Source: Cuspidothrix sp046080565 (GTDB taxonomy: Bacteria; Cyanobacteriota; Cyanobacteriia; Cyanobacteriales; Nostocaceae). Taken from it: a stretch of 21,005 nucleotides of DNA. This document shows, one piece after another, positions 7,272 through 16,454 of the stretch. A program made the position numbers and the translations under genes. The DNA is taken from positions 1 to 21,005 of the forward strand of contig JBJTUF010000280.1 in the NCBI GenBank assembly GCA_046080565.1, given 5' to 3'. The notes under the pieces are model-generated. The model ran no database searches. It was not told the origin of the DNA and was given only the letters and a program-made list of their open reading frames with translations. The number at the start of each line of letters is the position of its first letter. The stretch's first letter is position 1.

Positions 7272-8378
7272 ATGAAAAGAATTATCTCCCAATGTATTAA
7301 ATAACTATCTCAATTTAGACGGGATAAATTGACATTAGCATTAGCATTTTTACTACCATTTATGACATTGTTAATTTTTGGTTTTGCCACCAGATTAGAA
7401 AGTCAAAATATTCCCTTAGTTGTCCAGGATTTTGACCGAACAAACCTGAGTAATAGCTATATTGAAAGATTATATGCCACCAATCAATTTATCCCCAAAG
7501 AATGGTCAGGAATAAACCCAGCGCGAGATGCTATTGATAGAGGTATTGCCAAAGTAGCCATAATTATTCCTCCCCAATTTAGTCGAGATATTAAAGCTAA
7601 TAAACCTACTACAATACAAGTTTTAATTGATGCTACAGATGTTAATAATGCCCGTGTAATTAGAGGCAGTATTCAAAGAGTTACCAATTTCTTTATGCAG
7701 GAAGAAAAACTTTTACCAAAGAACAAAACTATTACCGCTAGAATCCGTTTATGGTTTAATCCTGGTAGATTAGAATCTCTATATATTGTTCCTGGAGTAT
7801 ATGGAGTAATATTGTGGATTTTTCCATCTTTACTAACAGCAATTGCTATGGTAAGAGAAAAAGAAAAAGGGACAATATTACAAGTTTATGCTTCTAGTAT
7901 TAGTGCGACAGAATTGTTATTAGGTAAAGGAATGGCTTATCTATTAATTGCTATGACTGAGGCATTAGTTGTGATAGGATTAGGGACAATAATTTTTAAA
8001 TTAAGCTTGGCGAATAACCCAATTACTTTATTATTAGGAACTCTCATATTTTTAATAGATAGTGTGATGTTTGGTTTGTTAGTTGGGGTACGTAGCAATA
8101 ACCAAAATTCAGCAGTACAAATTATTTCTCTGGTTGGGTTTATTACATCTTTATTATTATCTGGTTTTATTTATCCTCTCAATAATATTCCTTTTCCCCT
8201 TTCACTTGTACCTAATGTAGTTCCTGCCCGTTATTATATTGATATTACTCGTGATGCTTTTCTGCGTGGTACAGGGTGGCCAGGAGTTTGGTTTGATTTT
8301 CTCATGCTGACAGTTTTAGGTTTGATATTTTTTAATGTCTCCCGTCGGATTTTAAGTAAGATGCAAATTAGTCATTAG
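7272..8378 (+). pseudogene. YbhS-type ABC-2 permease with a stop at codon 11
   Basis: First membrane subunit of the exporter. ATG at 7272 reads MKRIISQCIK, then TAA (7302-7304), then LSQFRRDKLTLALAFLLPF in the same frame. The normal N-terminus is therefore present and cut by a single in-frame stop, probably from a Glu or Gln codon. The remaining frame is open to 8378 and shows a first transmembrane segment, a large extracytoplasmic domain (about 50-170), and about five C-terminal membrane segments with the ABC-2 hallmark VREKEKGTILQVYASSISATELLLGK. A TTG at 7329 could start a product lacking about 19 residues. The stop (8376-8378) lies in a heptamer repeat. Either recently inactivated or weakly expressed from the TTG. 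Confidence 0.8.
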
Positions 8379-8391
8379 TCAGTTGTCAGTT
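8371..8391. repeat. heptamer array GTCATTA/GTCAGTT x3
   Basis: Three 7-base units, GTCATTA then GTCAGTT twice. The TAG stop of the first permease (8376-8378) is part of it. Two further heptamers of the ATTACCA/ATCACCT type follow at 8400-8413, directly before the next gene. Confidence 0.7.
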
Positions 8392-8418
8392 GTTTAACTA
8401 TTACCAATCACCTATTTT

Positions 8419-9540
8419 ATGAAATTTATTCTTCACTTATTTGATAACCCATTTTGGTCATTAGTACGCAAAGAAATTAACCAAATTTTACGCAATAGAC
8501 AATTAATTGTTTTGTTAATAGTTCCACCAACAGTCCAATTATTGCTGTATGGATTTGCACTTAATCCTGATGTTCACAATTTGAAATTAGGTGTTATTGA
8601 TTATGCTAATGTGGCTGATAGTCGAGAACTAATTTCGGCAATGACTTCAAATCGGATTTTTACATTAGAATCTGTACCAACTAGCGAAAAAGATTTGAGT
8701 CTACAAGTAGAAGAAGGAAAGCTAGATGTAGGAGTAATAATTCCTCCTGATTTTCCGCGTAAATTACCACAAAAAACCGCAGAAATTCAAGTTTTTATTG
8801 ATGGTGTAAATGCCAATACAGCCGGCATTGCCTCTAACTATATGAATCAAATTGTTCAACAATATAATCTGAGTTTGGAACAAGGTACACGAAGTCCTCC
8901 CGTATCATCGCAAGCAGTATTTCTGTATAATCCTGGACTGACAAGTAGTTGGTTTTTTGTTCCAGGAGTCATGGGTTTAGTTTTAACATTAATTGGTACA
9001 TTAGTTTCTGCTGTTACCGTTGTCCGCGAGAAAGATACAGGAACTTTAGAACAATTGTTAATGACTCCGGAGGCAAATTGGCAAATATTATTATCCAAAA
9101 TTGTCCCTTTGGTTTTCTTGCTCATGGGAGATGTCATGTTAGCTTTAACATTGGGAATTGTAGTGTTTAATTTGCCATTTCGGGGCAGTTTTTTATTATT
9201 TATTTTCCTATCAAGTATGTATGTGTTTGTGGGAATTAGTTTAGGAATTATGTTAGCCACTGTTTGCCGTTCTCAACAGCAAGTATTACTCACATCTTTC
9301 TTTATTAATTTACCAATGGTGCAGACATCTGGGGCAATTTCTCCTATTGAAGCTATGCCGCCTTTTTTCCAAGTTCTATCTTTACTCAATCCCTTACGTC
9401 ATTACATCACAATTGTGCGAGGTATTTTACTCAAAGGAGTGGGTTTAGATGTGCTGTGGATTCATGTTTTAGCGTTACTCGGTTTTGCGGTGGTGTTGTT
9501 GAGTATTAGTGTGAGCAAGTTTCGTAATCAGTTGAGTTAA
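8419..9540 (+). CDS. YbhR-type ABC-2 permease
   Basis: Second membrane subunit of the exporter, 373 residues, intact. It has a cytoplasmic start with RKEINQILRNRQL, a first transmembrane segment (about 28-48), a large extracytoplasmic domain (about 50-180), and five to six membrane segments from about residue 180 to the end. The conserved ABC-2 cytoplasmic motif VREKDTGTLEQLLMTP and the re-entrant PFFQVLSLLNPLRHYITIVRGI near the C-terminus are typical of YbhR. It follows the first permease by 40 bases. No good ribosome binding site is seen, so it may depend on upstream translation. The permease partner and ATPase upstream are damaged, so this protein may have no working complex. Confidence 0.88.
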   Translation: MKFILHLFDNPFWSLVRKEINQILRNRQLIVLLIVPPTVQLLLYGFALNPDVHNLKLGVIDYANVADSRELISAMTSNRIFTLESVPTSEKDLSLQVEEGKLDVGVIIPPDFPRKLPQKTAEIQVFIDGVNANTAGIASNYMNQIVQQYNLSLEQGTRSPPVSSQAVFLYNPGLTSSWFFVPGVMGLVLTLIGTLVSAVTVVREKDTGTLEQLLMTPEANWQILLSKIVPLVFLLMGDVMLALTLGIVVFNLPFRGSFLLFIFLSSMYVFVGISLGIMLATVCRSQQQVLLTSFFINLPMVQTSGAISPIEAMPPFFQVLSLLNPLRHYITIVRGILLKGVGLDVLWIHVLALLGFAVVLLSISVSKFRNQLS

Positions 9541-9582
9541 GATAACTTAACTTGAAGATTAGAGAAATTCAAAAAAAGATAA

Positions 9583-12366
9583 TTACAAAATCCCTTTCCC
9601 TAGTACCCGACGCTTTAACGCTACTATTCTAGGTCTCGCACCTTGACCTGAAAAACCTAACCCTTCTCGGAAAATTTCAGGCATATAAAATCGCTTTATT
9701 TCATCTTTTGCTGTATCTTCATAAATTACACCCATCTCTTCTAACATTCTCATAGTTTGCTGATCAATATTGAATTGTTCTACAGCAAAGGGTATTTTGC
9801 GTTCAGACTGAGGAGGAAGAGTTTCTTCCCATGTTTTGAAAGCTGGATATTCTTCTTTAGCTTCTTTCACTTTTTCTTCACTACATGGTTTGAAAGCGCG
9901 ACGAATAGCTTGAGGAGGTAATAACCGGCTTGTAGACCACTTTTCAAACTGTATTTCTTTAGCATTATCTACTGTGATCTTCGCCGCATAGTACAAAAAG
10001 CGGACAATATCTCTGGCCTGAAGTCTACCCTTAAAATCTGTTAAAGCTGCAAATACCCAAGATGCTGTGTAGGCTTCTTTGGACTGTTCTCCCCCTAGTC
10101 TTTTACCCCATAGCTTTTCTAATTCAGCTACGAGATTCTCTTGACTGATACTGTAAATACTATCTTTACTATCTTTTTCTGCACCTATTACATTAGATTC
10201 ACTACAAATCCAATAAACTAACCTCAAAAAAGAATCTTCATTCCAAGATAAGTCATAAGCACGGTAAAGATTCTCAAATTGTCTTAAATTTTGAGTAATT
10301 GTATATCTTAGAAAATCACGACGCAAGAAAATTATTATACCAAGATGAGATTGCCTAATTTCTGACAATTTCTTTGGCACATCATCAATCAAAGCTTTTA
10401 AGGCTTTTTGCTGTTGATCATTAGAGGCAATCTTCAGAAAAATATCTTCTAACCCATCAAACAAAAAGATAATCTTTAATCCTTTATTTTTTAAATCTTG
10501 ATTTATGCTACTAAGAGTATGATGGCTATCTAAATTTGGATTAATACCTATAGCTCTGGCAATTTCACTCACCCAGAATTCTGTCCATTGTAGTTCATCC
10601 CAATTTTGTTCTGTAACTGCCATTTTAATCCTATCCGCATACTCTGAATGTACAAACTCAGGAATATTCTCGCCTAAAACTGCTCTAACCTCATTTCTGG
10701 CTTCATTAATTACAGTTTTTGCCTTATCTTTAAGGTTACTCGACTCCAGGAAAGGCAATATATATGTTTTTGGTTGAATTGAGATATTTTCATTCTTATC
10801 AATAGAATTCAAAAATTCTTCCCAATATTTAAAGCGTGAAAGTTGGATATAATTAAAAGTTTTTCCCGCACCTTTCGCTCCAATTGATATTACATGAGGT
10901 AATTCATCTCGAAAATTAGTTGCTAAATTTTGTAAAGGTTCTGTTATTAATAAATCTTCACCTTCTCCTGATTCAGCAAATTCATATTTTTGACATAAAT
11001 TTCTTAACCTTGTGACTTCTTGTTCTTGCCGTGATTTTATTTTTTGTATATTTTCTGTAATTGGTACTTCCTTTTGAGCGTTGATTAATTGTTGACTTGC
11101 CCAATCTATAGCTTTTTCAATTACCGTAGTCTCTTTTAATTTTGAACGTGCATCTTCCCAGTTATGGATATACAGTAATTTCTCATTAAAATCGGTTTCT
11201 TGAGTATTTAATCTAGTATCTATTAACGTAGGCTCTTTAGATTCTACATAATTAGACTCTAAGTCAGTTGTAGCATTAATATAATTTGGTAATTCCTTAA
11301 ATTCTGTTTTTAGCATACTAATAATGATAGCTGGATCATAGTATATTTTTTTATTAACTTCCTCTTTTGATGGAGCAACTTTACCAATTTGTTTTAAAAC
11401 TAAACTTGTACCTTTAATAGATTGATCATTAATTGTTGTTACAAGAAAACGCTGGATTCTGGGATCAAAAATTATAGGACTAGATATTTCACTTAAACCT
11501 GCTCTCAAATCTATAAAAACATAATCTACACCTAAAATTTCACCTAAATTATGAATAGCATTACCGTATTCCCATGTTCCATCTATACCTCTGACTAAAT
11601 GTTCAGGTAAAATAGGTATATCTAATAATTCATTATCTTTTAAAAATGCGGGTAAAAAATAAACTTGTGAATTTCCTTCATGTTTCACTGATTTTTTTAC
11701 TTCGTTAGCAAATAAAGCAAGTGCTTTTTCTCTATCAATTGGTGAATAATGATAAATTTCTAAAAAATTAATAAATGAAACTTCTGGTTGTTTTCTTTTT
11801 GACGAATCATTCCAGTATGTAAGACCAGGAGCTTCTAAATCCGCATCAATTACTAAGACTTTTATAGACTTATTTAACTCTTTAGCTCTATCTAGCAAAG
11901 CAAAAAGATGGGCTGCTAAATTTAATGTTCTTCCTACACCACCTTTAAAAGAATAAAAAGCTATTAAACTAAGTTTTTCCGTATATGGTTCTGGTAGCTT
12001 AACTATTTTTTTGATGGTGGTTTCTGTTTCTGAATCACCTTCTAGATAAGCAATTTCTTCCCAAAAAGGACGTACTTCAATATCAGTTATATAAGGTTCT
12101 TCTTCAGAAATAAATTCTACAGGCAATGTAGCATTACTAACATCAAGTTGAATCATAGATTCTTCTTGCTGATATGAATCCTCAAACCATTCTTTTAATA
12201 CGTCATTGACTTTATTTATACAATTTTCATCAGAAATATTTATTTCTACAGCATCAGAAAAACACCTAATACTTACTATGTTCTCTGGTAAATTAGTCCC
12301 ATAGTTAGTTTTGCGGCGAAAAATTCTTCTAATATCAAGCCAAGTCAATAATTTAAAATCTTTCAT
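9583..12366 (-). CDS. KGGVGR ParA/MinD-type ATPase fused to a second STAND/AAA-like P-loop ATPase
   Basis: A 927-residue protein with two NTPase domains. About 130 N-terminal residues of unknown fold are followed by a MinD/ParA-like domain: deviant Walker A FKGGVGRT (140-147), switch region VLVIDADLEAPGL (170-182) and a Walker-B-like strand YVFIDLRAGLSEIS (282-295). A second P-loop follows with Walker A GAKGAGKT (496-503), Walker B IIFLFDGLED (632-641) and a sensor-like strand IIIFLRRDF (677-685), then a likely winged-helix region (about 765-820) and a tail with mixed helical and basic segments. The start overlaps the stop of the upstream HEPN-like gene (ATGA) and has an AGGGA ribosome binding site, so the two are translationally coupled. 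KGGVGR-type ATPases and STAND-like NTPases are common in bacterial conflict systems, and defence against phage or plasmids is an inference from that. I do not recognise this exact fusion as a named system. Confidence 0.75.
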   Translation of the reverse strand: MKDFKLLTWLDIRRIFRRKTNYGTNLPENIVSIRCFSDAVEINISDENCINKVNDVLKEWFEDSYQQEESMIQLDVSNATLPVEFISEEEPYITDIEVRPFWEEIAYLEGDSETETTIKKIVKLPEPYTEKLSLIAFYSFKGGVGRTLNLAAHLFALLDRAKELNKSIKVLVIDADLEAPGLTYWNDSSKRKQPEVSFINFLEIYHYSPIDREKALALFANEVKKSVKHEGNSQVYFLPAFLKDNELLDIPILPEHLVRGIDGTWEYGNAIHNLGEILGVDYVFIDLRAGLSEISSPIIFDPRIQRFLVTTINDQSIKGTSLVLKQIGKVAPSKEEVNKKIYYDPAIIISMLKTEFKELPNYINATTDLESNYVESKEPTLIDTRLNTQETDFNEKLLYIHNWEDARSKLKETTVIEKAIDWASQQLINAQKEVPITENIQKIKSRQEQEVTRLRNLCQKYEFAESGEGEDLLITEPLQNLATNFRDELPHVISIGAKGAGKTFNYIQLSRFKYWEEFLNSIDKNENISIQPKTYILPFLESSNLKDKAKTVINEARNEVRAVLGENIPEFVHSEYADRIKMAVTEQNWDELQWTEFWVSEIARAIGINPNLDSHHTLSSINQDLKNKGLKIIFLFDGLEDIFLKIASNDQQQKALKALIDDVPKKLSEIRQSHLGIIIFLRRDFLRYTITQNLRQFENLYRAYDLSWNEDSFLRLVYWICSESNVIGAEKDSKDSIYSISQENLVAELEKLWGKRLGGEQSKEAYTASWVFAALTDFKGRLQARDIVRFLYYAAKITVDNAKEIQFEKWSTSRLLPPQAIRRAFKPCSEEKVKEAKEEYPAFKTWEETLPPQSERKIPFAVEQFNIDQQTMRMLEEMGVIYEDTAKDEIKRFYMPEIFREGLGFSGQGARPRIVALKRRVLGKGIL

Positions 12367-12857
12367 AGTCCCTGAAGTTCTTTTTTAATCAATTCAACAA
12401 TGTTTAACAATTTTTCTTCTATGTCTTCGTCTGTTATTTTTTCCCGTTTATTCTCACTTTCATCTTTTTTTAAGATGAACTTCCCTCCATAGCGCCAAAT
12501 CTGGTTAATGTTATCAGGCGTTAATTGTCGTTCTTGTTTTATCTTAACATGAGAATTATCCTGAATATCTTGAATAAATAACTGTTCTGGTAGTTTCCAC
12601 ATTTGTAATGAATTATTACCAGGGTATAAACCCTCTAACAACTCATTTATATCATGTCCATATTTTAATATTTCTGGACATAAATCAGTACGACTTACGT
12701 TCTTTCGCTTCATTAAAACTGCTTTTAAACCACATTCAACGGCATAAAATAATAATAAGCGGTGGGCATTAGTTCGGACTCTATTATGATTATGATAGGC
12801 AGAAGAATTTTCACGCCATGCTCTTTGCATTTCCCTGTCTGTAAAAGTTATCGCCAT
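12363..12857 (-). CDS. HEPN-like small protein, partner of the dual ATPase
   Basis: 164 residues, mostly helical. The segment AHRLLLFYAVECGLKAVLMK (31-50), then GHDINELLEGL (67-77), follows the two-helix pattern of HEPN proteins (helix with xxAxExxLKAxL, then a second helix starting with GHD). A possible catalytic R-x5-H is R26 to H32 (RVRTNAH), and WRYGGKF (121-127) adds a conserved-looking Arg, but I cannot say whether an RNase site is complete. It overlaps the ATPase gene by four bases (ATGA). If it is a HEPN RNase, it would be the effector held in check by the ATPase; alternatively it is a non-catalytic adaptor. The AGGA before the ATG is very close, and a second ATG at codon 10 is possible. 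Confidence 0.6.
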   Translation of the reverse strand: MAITFTDREMQRAWRENSSAYHNHNRVRTNAHRLLLFYAVECGLKAVLMKRKNVSRTDLCPEILKYGHDINELLEGLYPGNNSLQMWKLPEQLFIQDIQDNSHVKIKQERQLTPDNINQIWRYGGKFILKKDESENKREKITDEDIEEKLLNIVELIKKELQGL

Positions 12858-13194
12858 TCCTGTTAACTAAGATTTTACTCAGTTATTTTACGTCAAAATA
12901 GCACCACCCATTAAGCACTCATAGCGATACTTTAACTCATTCTGCATGAACGGCCAACACTTCATAATTGATACAGTTCTAATAACCCAAATCTTTGTGA
13001 AGTGGTCTTTTAAGCTGGGGATAAACACGGTACGGAGAATTTATTCCCCAGGAACTTATGTTATAATACTAATTAATCCTCATCAAAAAACAATTCTCCT
13101 CTGTATGATTTACACATACACCTAAAGTAAAAATTATACAACTTTTTTATTTATTAACCTCACAGCGACAAAGTTAAATTTTCTCATCACCATA
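12858..13194. promoter_or_regulatory. divergent intergenic region between the HEPN operon and the GH15 gene
   Basis: About 337 bases with no gene. It contains a -10-like TATAAT at 13062-13067, directed towards the GH15 gene, without a clear -35 box. It also has an imperfect inverted repeat GGGGATAAA (13017-13025) / TTTATTCCCC (13040-13049) just upstream that could be a regulatory hairpin or operator. No promoter for the HEPN operon stands out. Confidence 0.35.
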
Positions 13195-16100
13195 ATGAAC
13201 ACATCCACCACATCATCAACTCCTTTAGATTATTACTATCAGCAAATCAAGACGATTATATTAGCGCGTCAAAATCCTATTACTGGGTTATTACCAGCAA
13301 GTACCGCAATTACTGCTCATGGAGATTATACAGATGCGTGGGTGCGAGATAATGTTTATAGTATTTTAGCAGTTTGGGGTTTAGCTTTAGCTTATCGCAA
13401 ATTAGATTATGATGATGGGCGAACTTATGAATTAGAACATAGCGTTGTTAAATTAATGCGCGGCTTGTTATTTTCGATGATGCGACAGGCACATAAAGTC
13501 GAAAAATTTAAACATACACAATCTTTATTAGATGGACTTCACGCCAAATACAATACATCCACTGGTGATATTGTCGTGGGTGATGATGAATGGGGACATT
13601 TGCAACTTGATGCAACATCTATCTTTTTATTGATGTTGGCACAAATGACCGCTAGTGGCTTATCAATTATTTTTACATTGGATGAAGTTAACTTTGTCCA
13701 AAACCTAGTTTATTATATTGGCAGAGCTTACCGGACACCGGATTTTGGTATTTGGGAACGGGGAAATAAAATTAATCATGGTAATGCAGAATTAAACGCC
13801 AGTTCCTTGGGAATGGCTAAAGCAGCATTAGAGTCCATGAATGGATTAAACTTATTTGGTGTTCATGGTAGTCAAGCATCAGTAATTCATGTTTTACCCG
13901 ATGAAATTGCTAGAGCTAGAATTACTTTAGAATCATTATTACCTAGAGAATCAGGTTCTAAAGAAGTTGATGCCGCCTTATTAAGTATTATTAGTTATCC
14001 CGCTTTTGCTGTAAAAGATGAAGCATTGCGAGAACGCACTTTTAAAGAAATCATTCATAAACTGGAAGGTAAATATGGTTGTAAACGGTTTTTAAGAGAC
14101 GGACATCAAACCGTTTTAGAAGATACCGAACGTTTACACTATGAACCTGGTGAATTAAAAGAATTTGAACATATAGAATGTGAATGGCCATTATTTTTCA
14201 CTTATTTACTTTTGGATGGATTATTTCGCAGTGAACCAGCACAAGTTGAAAAATATCAGGAACTTTTAAAGTCATTATTGGTAGAAGAAAATGGCTTACA
14301 TTTATTACCAGAATTGTATTATGTTTCTGAAGAAAATATCGAATCTGAGAAATTAAATCCTCAATCCCAGTTAAGATTACCTAATGAAAATATTCCCCTA
14401 GTTTGGGCGCAAAGCTTATATTATCTTGGTCAAATGTTAAGTGATGGCTTAATATCTCTGGGAGATATTGATCCTTTGGGTAGACATTTGAATGTAGGAA
14501 AAAAACGCAGTGCCTTAGTACAAATTGCTTTAATTGCTGAAGATGAGGCATTACAAACTCAGTTAGAAGTATATGGTATTGAAACCCAAACTCTTACCCA
14601 AGTAGCACCAATTCAAATTAGAAAATCTGAAGAACTTTCTCGAATTTATACCCAAATTGGCAGAAATGATCAATTAGGTTTAACAGGTCGTCCCCTAAGA
14701 CGACTAAGAAGTTTAACAATATCAAGATTTTTTAGAATTAAAGATCAAACAGTGGTCTTTTTACCATCATTTCTAGATTCACAGCAATTTTATTTAACTC
14801 TTGATTATCACTTTTTAGTAGATCAAATTAGAGGTGAATTAGCTTATATCCAAAAATACTGGAGTGATTTAGGTCGTCCGACTTTAACTTTAATGATTAC
14901 GCGGACGATGTTAGAAACTGGCTCAGAAGCATTATTAGAATTAATGCAAGAACTCAAAGATGGTATTTGTAATGGTGTGAAGGTAAAATTAGGAAACCTC
15001 AATCAATTAATGCTGACAGCAGCAATTCAAAGAATTGATTTTTTGTCAAATATAGAATTATCTCCTTCATCATTTACAGATCGAGGAATTCGTTGTTATT
15101 ATCTCACTTCTGATTTAGAAAAAAGTTGGTATTTGGGACATACCCAAGAATTCCAAATGGAGTGTGAAACTAACTTAGATTTATTATTAGAATATTTACG
15201 CTCATCAGAAAATATTTATGAGCAAATTGAATTACTGCAAACTTTAAGCCGGTTACAGGGTTTAGAATTTGATACAGGTTATGCGGGTCCGACTGGTGCT
15301 GTTACCGTTGCTGATTTACTTGATGAAGTCTATACCAAAGCTGGAGATTTAGGACTGTGGGCGGTGGTACGACGGGCGGCGGGTTTACGCCAAATGCTGG
15401 ATATTAGCTTATCTGATGCGGTAACGAGTCTTTTAGTCCAAGGTAAACAAATATCAGTGGGAAGGGCTTATAGTCAAGCGTCTTTGATGGTTGTTCCCAT
15501 GTCTGGTAATGAAATTGCGGAGAAAATTAATAACTTTTGTCGTGAGGATATCAGCGATCGCGTTTTAACCCAAGAAATATTAATTTATCTCGGTGTCTTA
15601 ATCAAATCTGAACCAGAATTATTTCGCGGCTTTATTACATTAAGAGTCGGTTATTTAATCCTATTAATTACCAGCGAAATAGCCAGAGAATTCATTCTTA
15701 CCCAAGATGAAGCCTATGAAAAATTAATGCAATTATCACCTTTTGAAGTGAAAATGCGTTTGCGTCAAGTGTTAACTGGATATAGTGGCGTGAGTAGTTT
15801 ATTACGTCAACAGGAATCATTGCACGTTAAACAAAAAGAAAGTGATATTGCTTGGGTTGTGCTACCTGCAAGTAGTGAAGAAATCGAAGTTCCTCCCGAT
15901 GGTTGGCGGAGATTTCGTCAAGCAGAAGGCGCATTAAATCGTGTCCCCAAGGACTTTTTTAAACAAGTTTGGCTATTGATGCAACATTGTAAAGGTGTAG
16001 TAATTGGCGATAAATTAGAAAGAAGAAATCGTTTAGAAAGTGAAATTATGCTTTCCGAAATGACCGCCGGAGAAAGAAATTTCGCTTTGTTAGTGGAACA

Positions 16101-16401
16101 TTTACTCAATAAAATTGAAGCCCCAGAATATCGCCAAGTGAATGTAGAAGCCTTGATGGAATTGGCTACAATTGTGGCTAATAACCCTAACTTGCAAATT
16201 GAAGAATATATAGTTTTAGATGTGTTAATTGGTCACGCCGTGCGGGTAGCGTGGTTAGAAACTCATCCCCATCGTCAAGATAATTATGATGAAGATAAAG
16301 CTCGTGCTTGGCCATCATTTTATAATAGTTCTCCTCAAGATTGTGCTAATTATATTTTGAAGGCGTTTAGGTTCTTGACGGAGTTTGTTCAGGAGGTTTA
16401 A
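13195..16401 (+). CDS. GH15 / phosphorylase-kinase alpha-beta-like protein
   Basis: A 1068-residue protein of the glucoamylase-like (alpha/alpha)6 superfamily, in the version related to the regulatory alpha/beta subunits of eukaryotic phosphorylase kinase. Visible landmarks are GDYTDAWVRDN (43-53), DDEWGHLQLDATS (about 130-143), GIWERGNKINHGNAELNASS (about 185-204) with a candidate acidic catalytic residue in WER, and ECEWPLFF (about 328-335). The long C-terminal half is helical, as in phosphorylase-kinase-like proteins. Full-length and open, length usual for cyanobacterial homologues as I know them. Probable role in alpha-glucan or glycogen metabolism, cytoplasmic (no signal peptide); whether it hydrolyses glucan or regulates is unknown. 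It stands alone and ends at a strong bidirectional terminator. Confidence 0.85.
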   Translation: MNTSTTSSTPLDYYYQQIKTIILARQNPITGLLPASTAITAHGDYTDAWVRDNVYSILAVWGLALAYRKLDYDDGRTYELEHSVVKLMRGLLFSMMRQAHKVEKFKHTQSLLDGLHAKYNTSTGDIVVGDDEWGHLQLDATSIFLLMLAQMTASGLSIIFTLDEVNFVQNLVYYIGRAYRTPDFGIWERGNKINHGNAELNASSLGMAKAALESMNGLNLFGVHGSQASVIHVLPDEIARARITLESLLPRESGSKEVDAALLSIISYPAFAVKDEALRERTFKEIIHKLEGKYGCKRFLRDGHQTVLEDTERLHYEPGELKEFEHIECEWPLFFTYLLLDGLFRSEPAQVEKYQELLKSLLVEENGLHLLPELYYVSEENIESEKLNPQSQLRLPNENIPLVWAQSLYYLGQMLSDGLISLGDIDPLGRHLNVGKKRSALVQIALIAEDEALQTQLEVYGIETQTLTQVAPIQIRKSEELSRIYTQIGRNDQLGLTGRPLRRLRSLTISRFFRIKDQTVVFLPSFLDSQQFYLTLDYHFLVDQIRGELAYIQKYWSDLGRPTLTLMITRTMLETGSEALLELMQELKDGICNGVKVKLGNLNQLMLTAAIQRIDFLSNIELSPSSFTDRGIRCYYLTSDLEKSWYLGHTQEFQMECETNLDLLLEYLRSSENIYEQIELLQTLSRLQGLEFDTGYAGPTGAVTVADLLDEVYTKAGDLGLWAVVRRAAGLRQMLDISLSDAVTSLLVQGKQISVGRAYSQASLMVVPMSGNEIAEKINNFCREDISDRVLTQEILIYLGVLIKSEPELFRGFITLRVGYLILLITSEIAREFILTQDEAYEKLMQLSPFEVKMRLRQVLTGYSGVSSLLRQQESLHVKQKESDIAWVVLPASSEEIEVPPDGWRRFRQAEGALNRVPKDFFKQVWLLMQHCKGVVIGDKLERRNRLESEIMLSEMTAGERNFALLVEHLLNKIEAPEYRQVNVEALMELATIVANNPNLQIEEYIVLDVLIGHAVRVAWLETHPHRQDNYDEDKARAWPSFYNSSPQDCANYILKAFRFLTEFVQEV

Positions 16402-16406
16402 TTACT

Positions 16407-16452
16407 AGATAAAGGCGATCGCACCATTTCAAAAATGCGATCGCCCTTATCT
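16407..16452. terminator. bidirectional terminator built from two HIP1 octamers
   Basis: A 17-base inverted repeat with a single mismatch, AGATAAAGGCGATCGCA (16407-16423) and TGCGATCGCCCTTATCT (16436-16452), with a 12-base A-rich loop. It sits in the 53 bases between convergent genes, and a T-rich stretch (TATATTTTGTTTTTT) follows on the right. Both arms contain GCGATCGC. Confidence 0.8.
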
Positions 16453-16454
16453 GT

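Noticed and set aside
8856..9260. 134-codon minus-strand frame inside the second permease
   Set aside because: Antisense shadow of an intact, well recognised permease; no start context.
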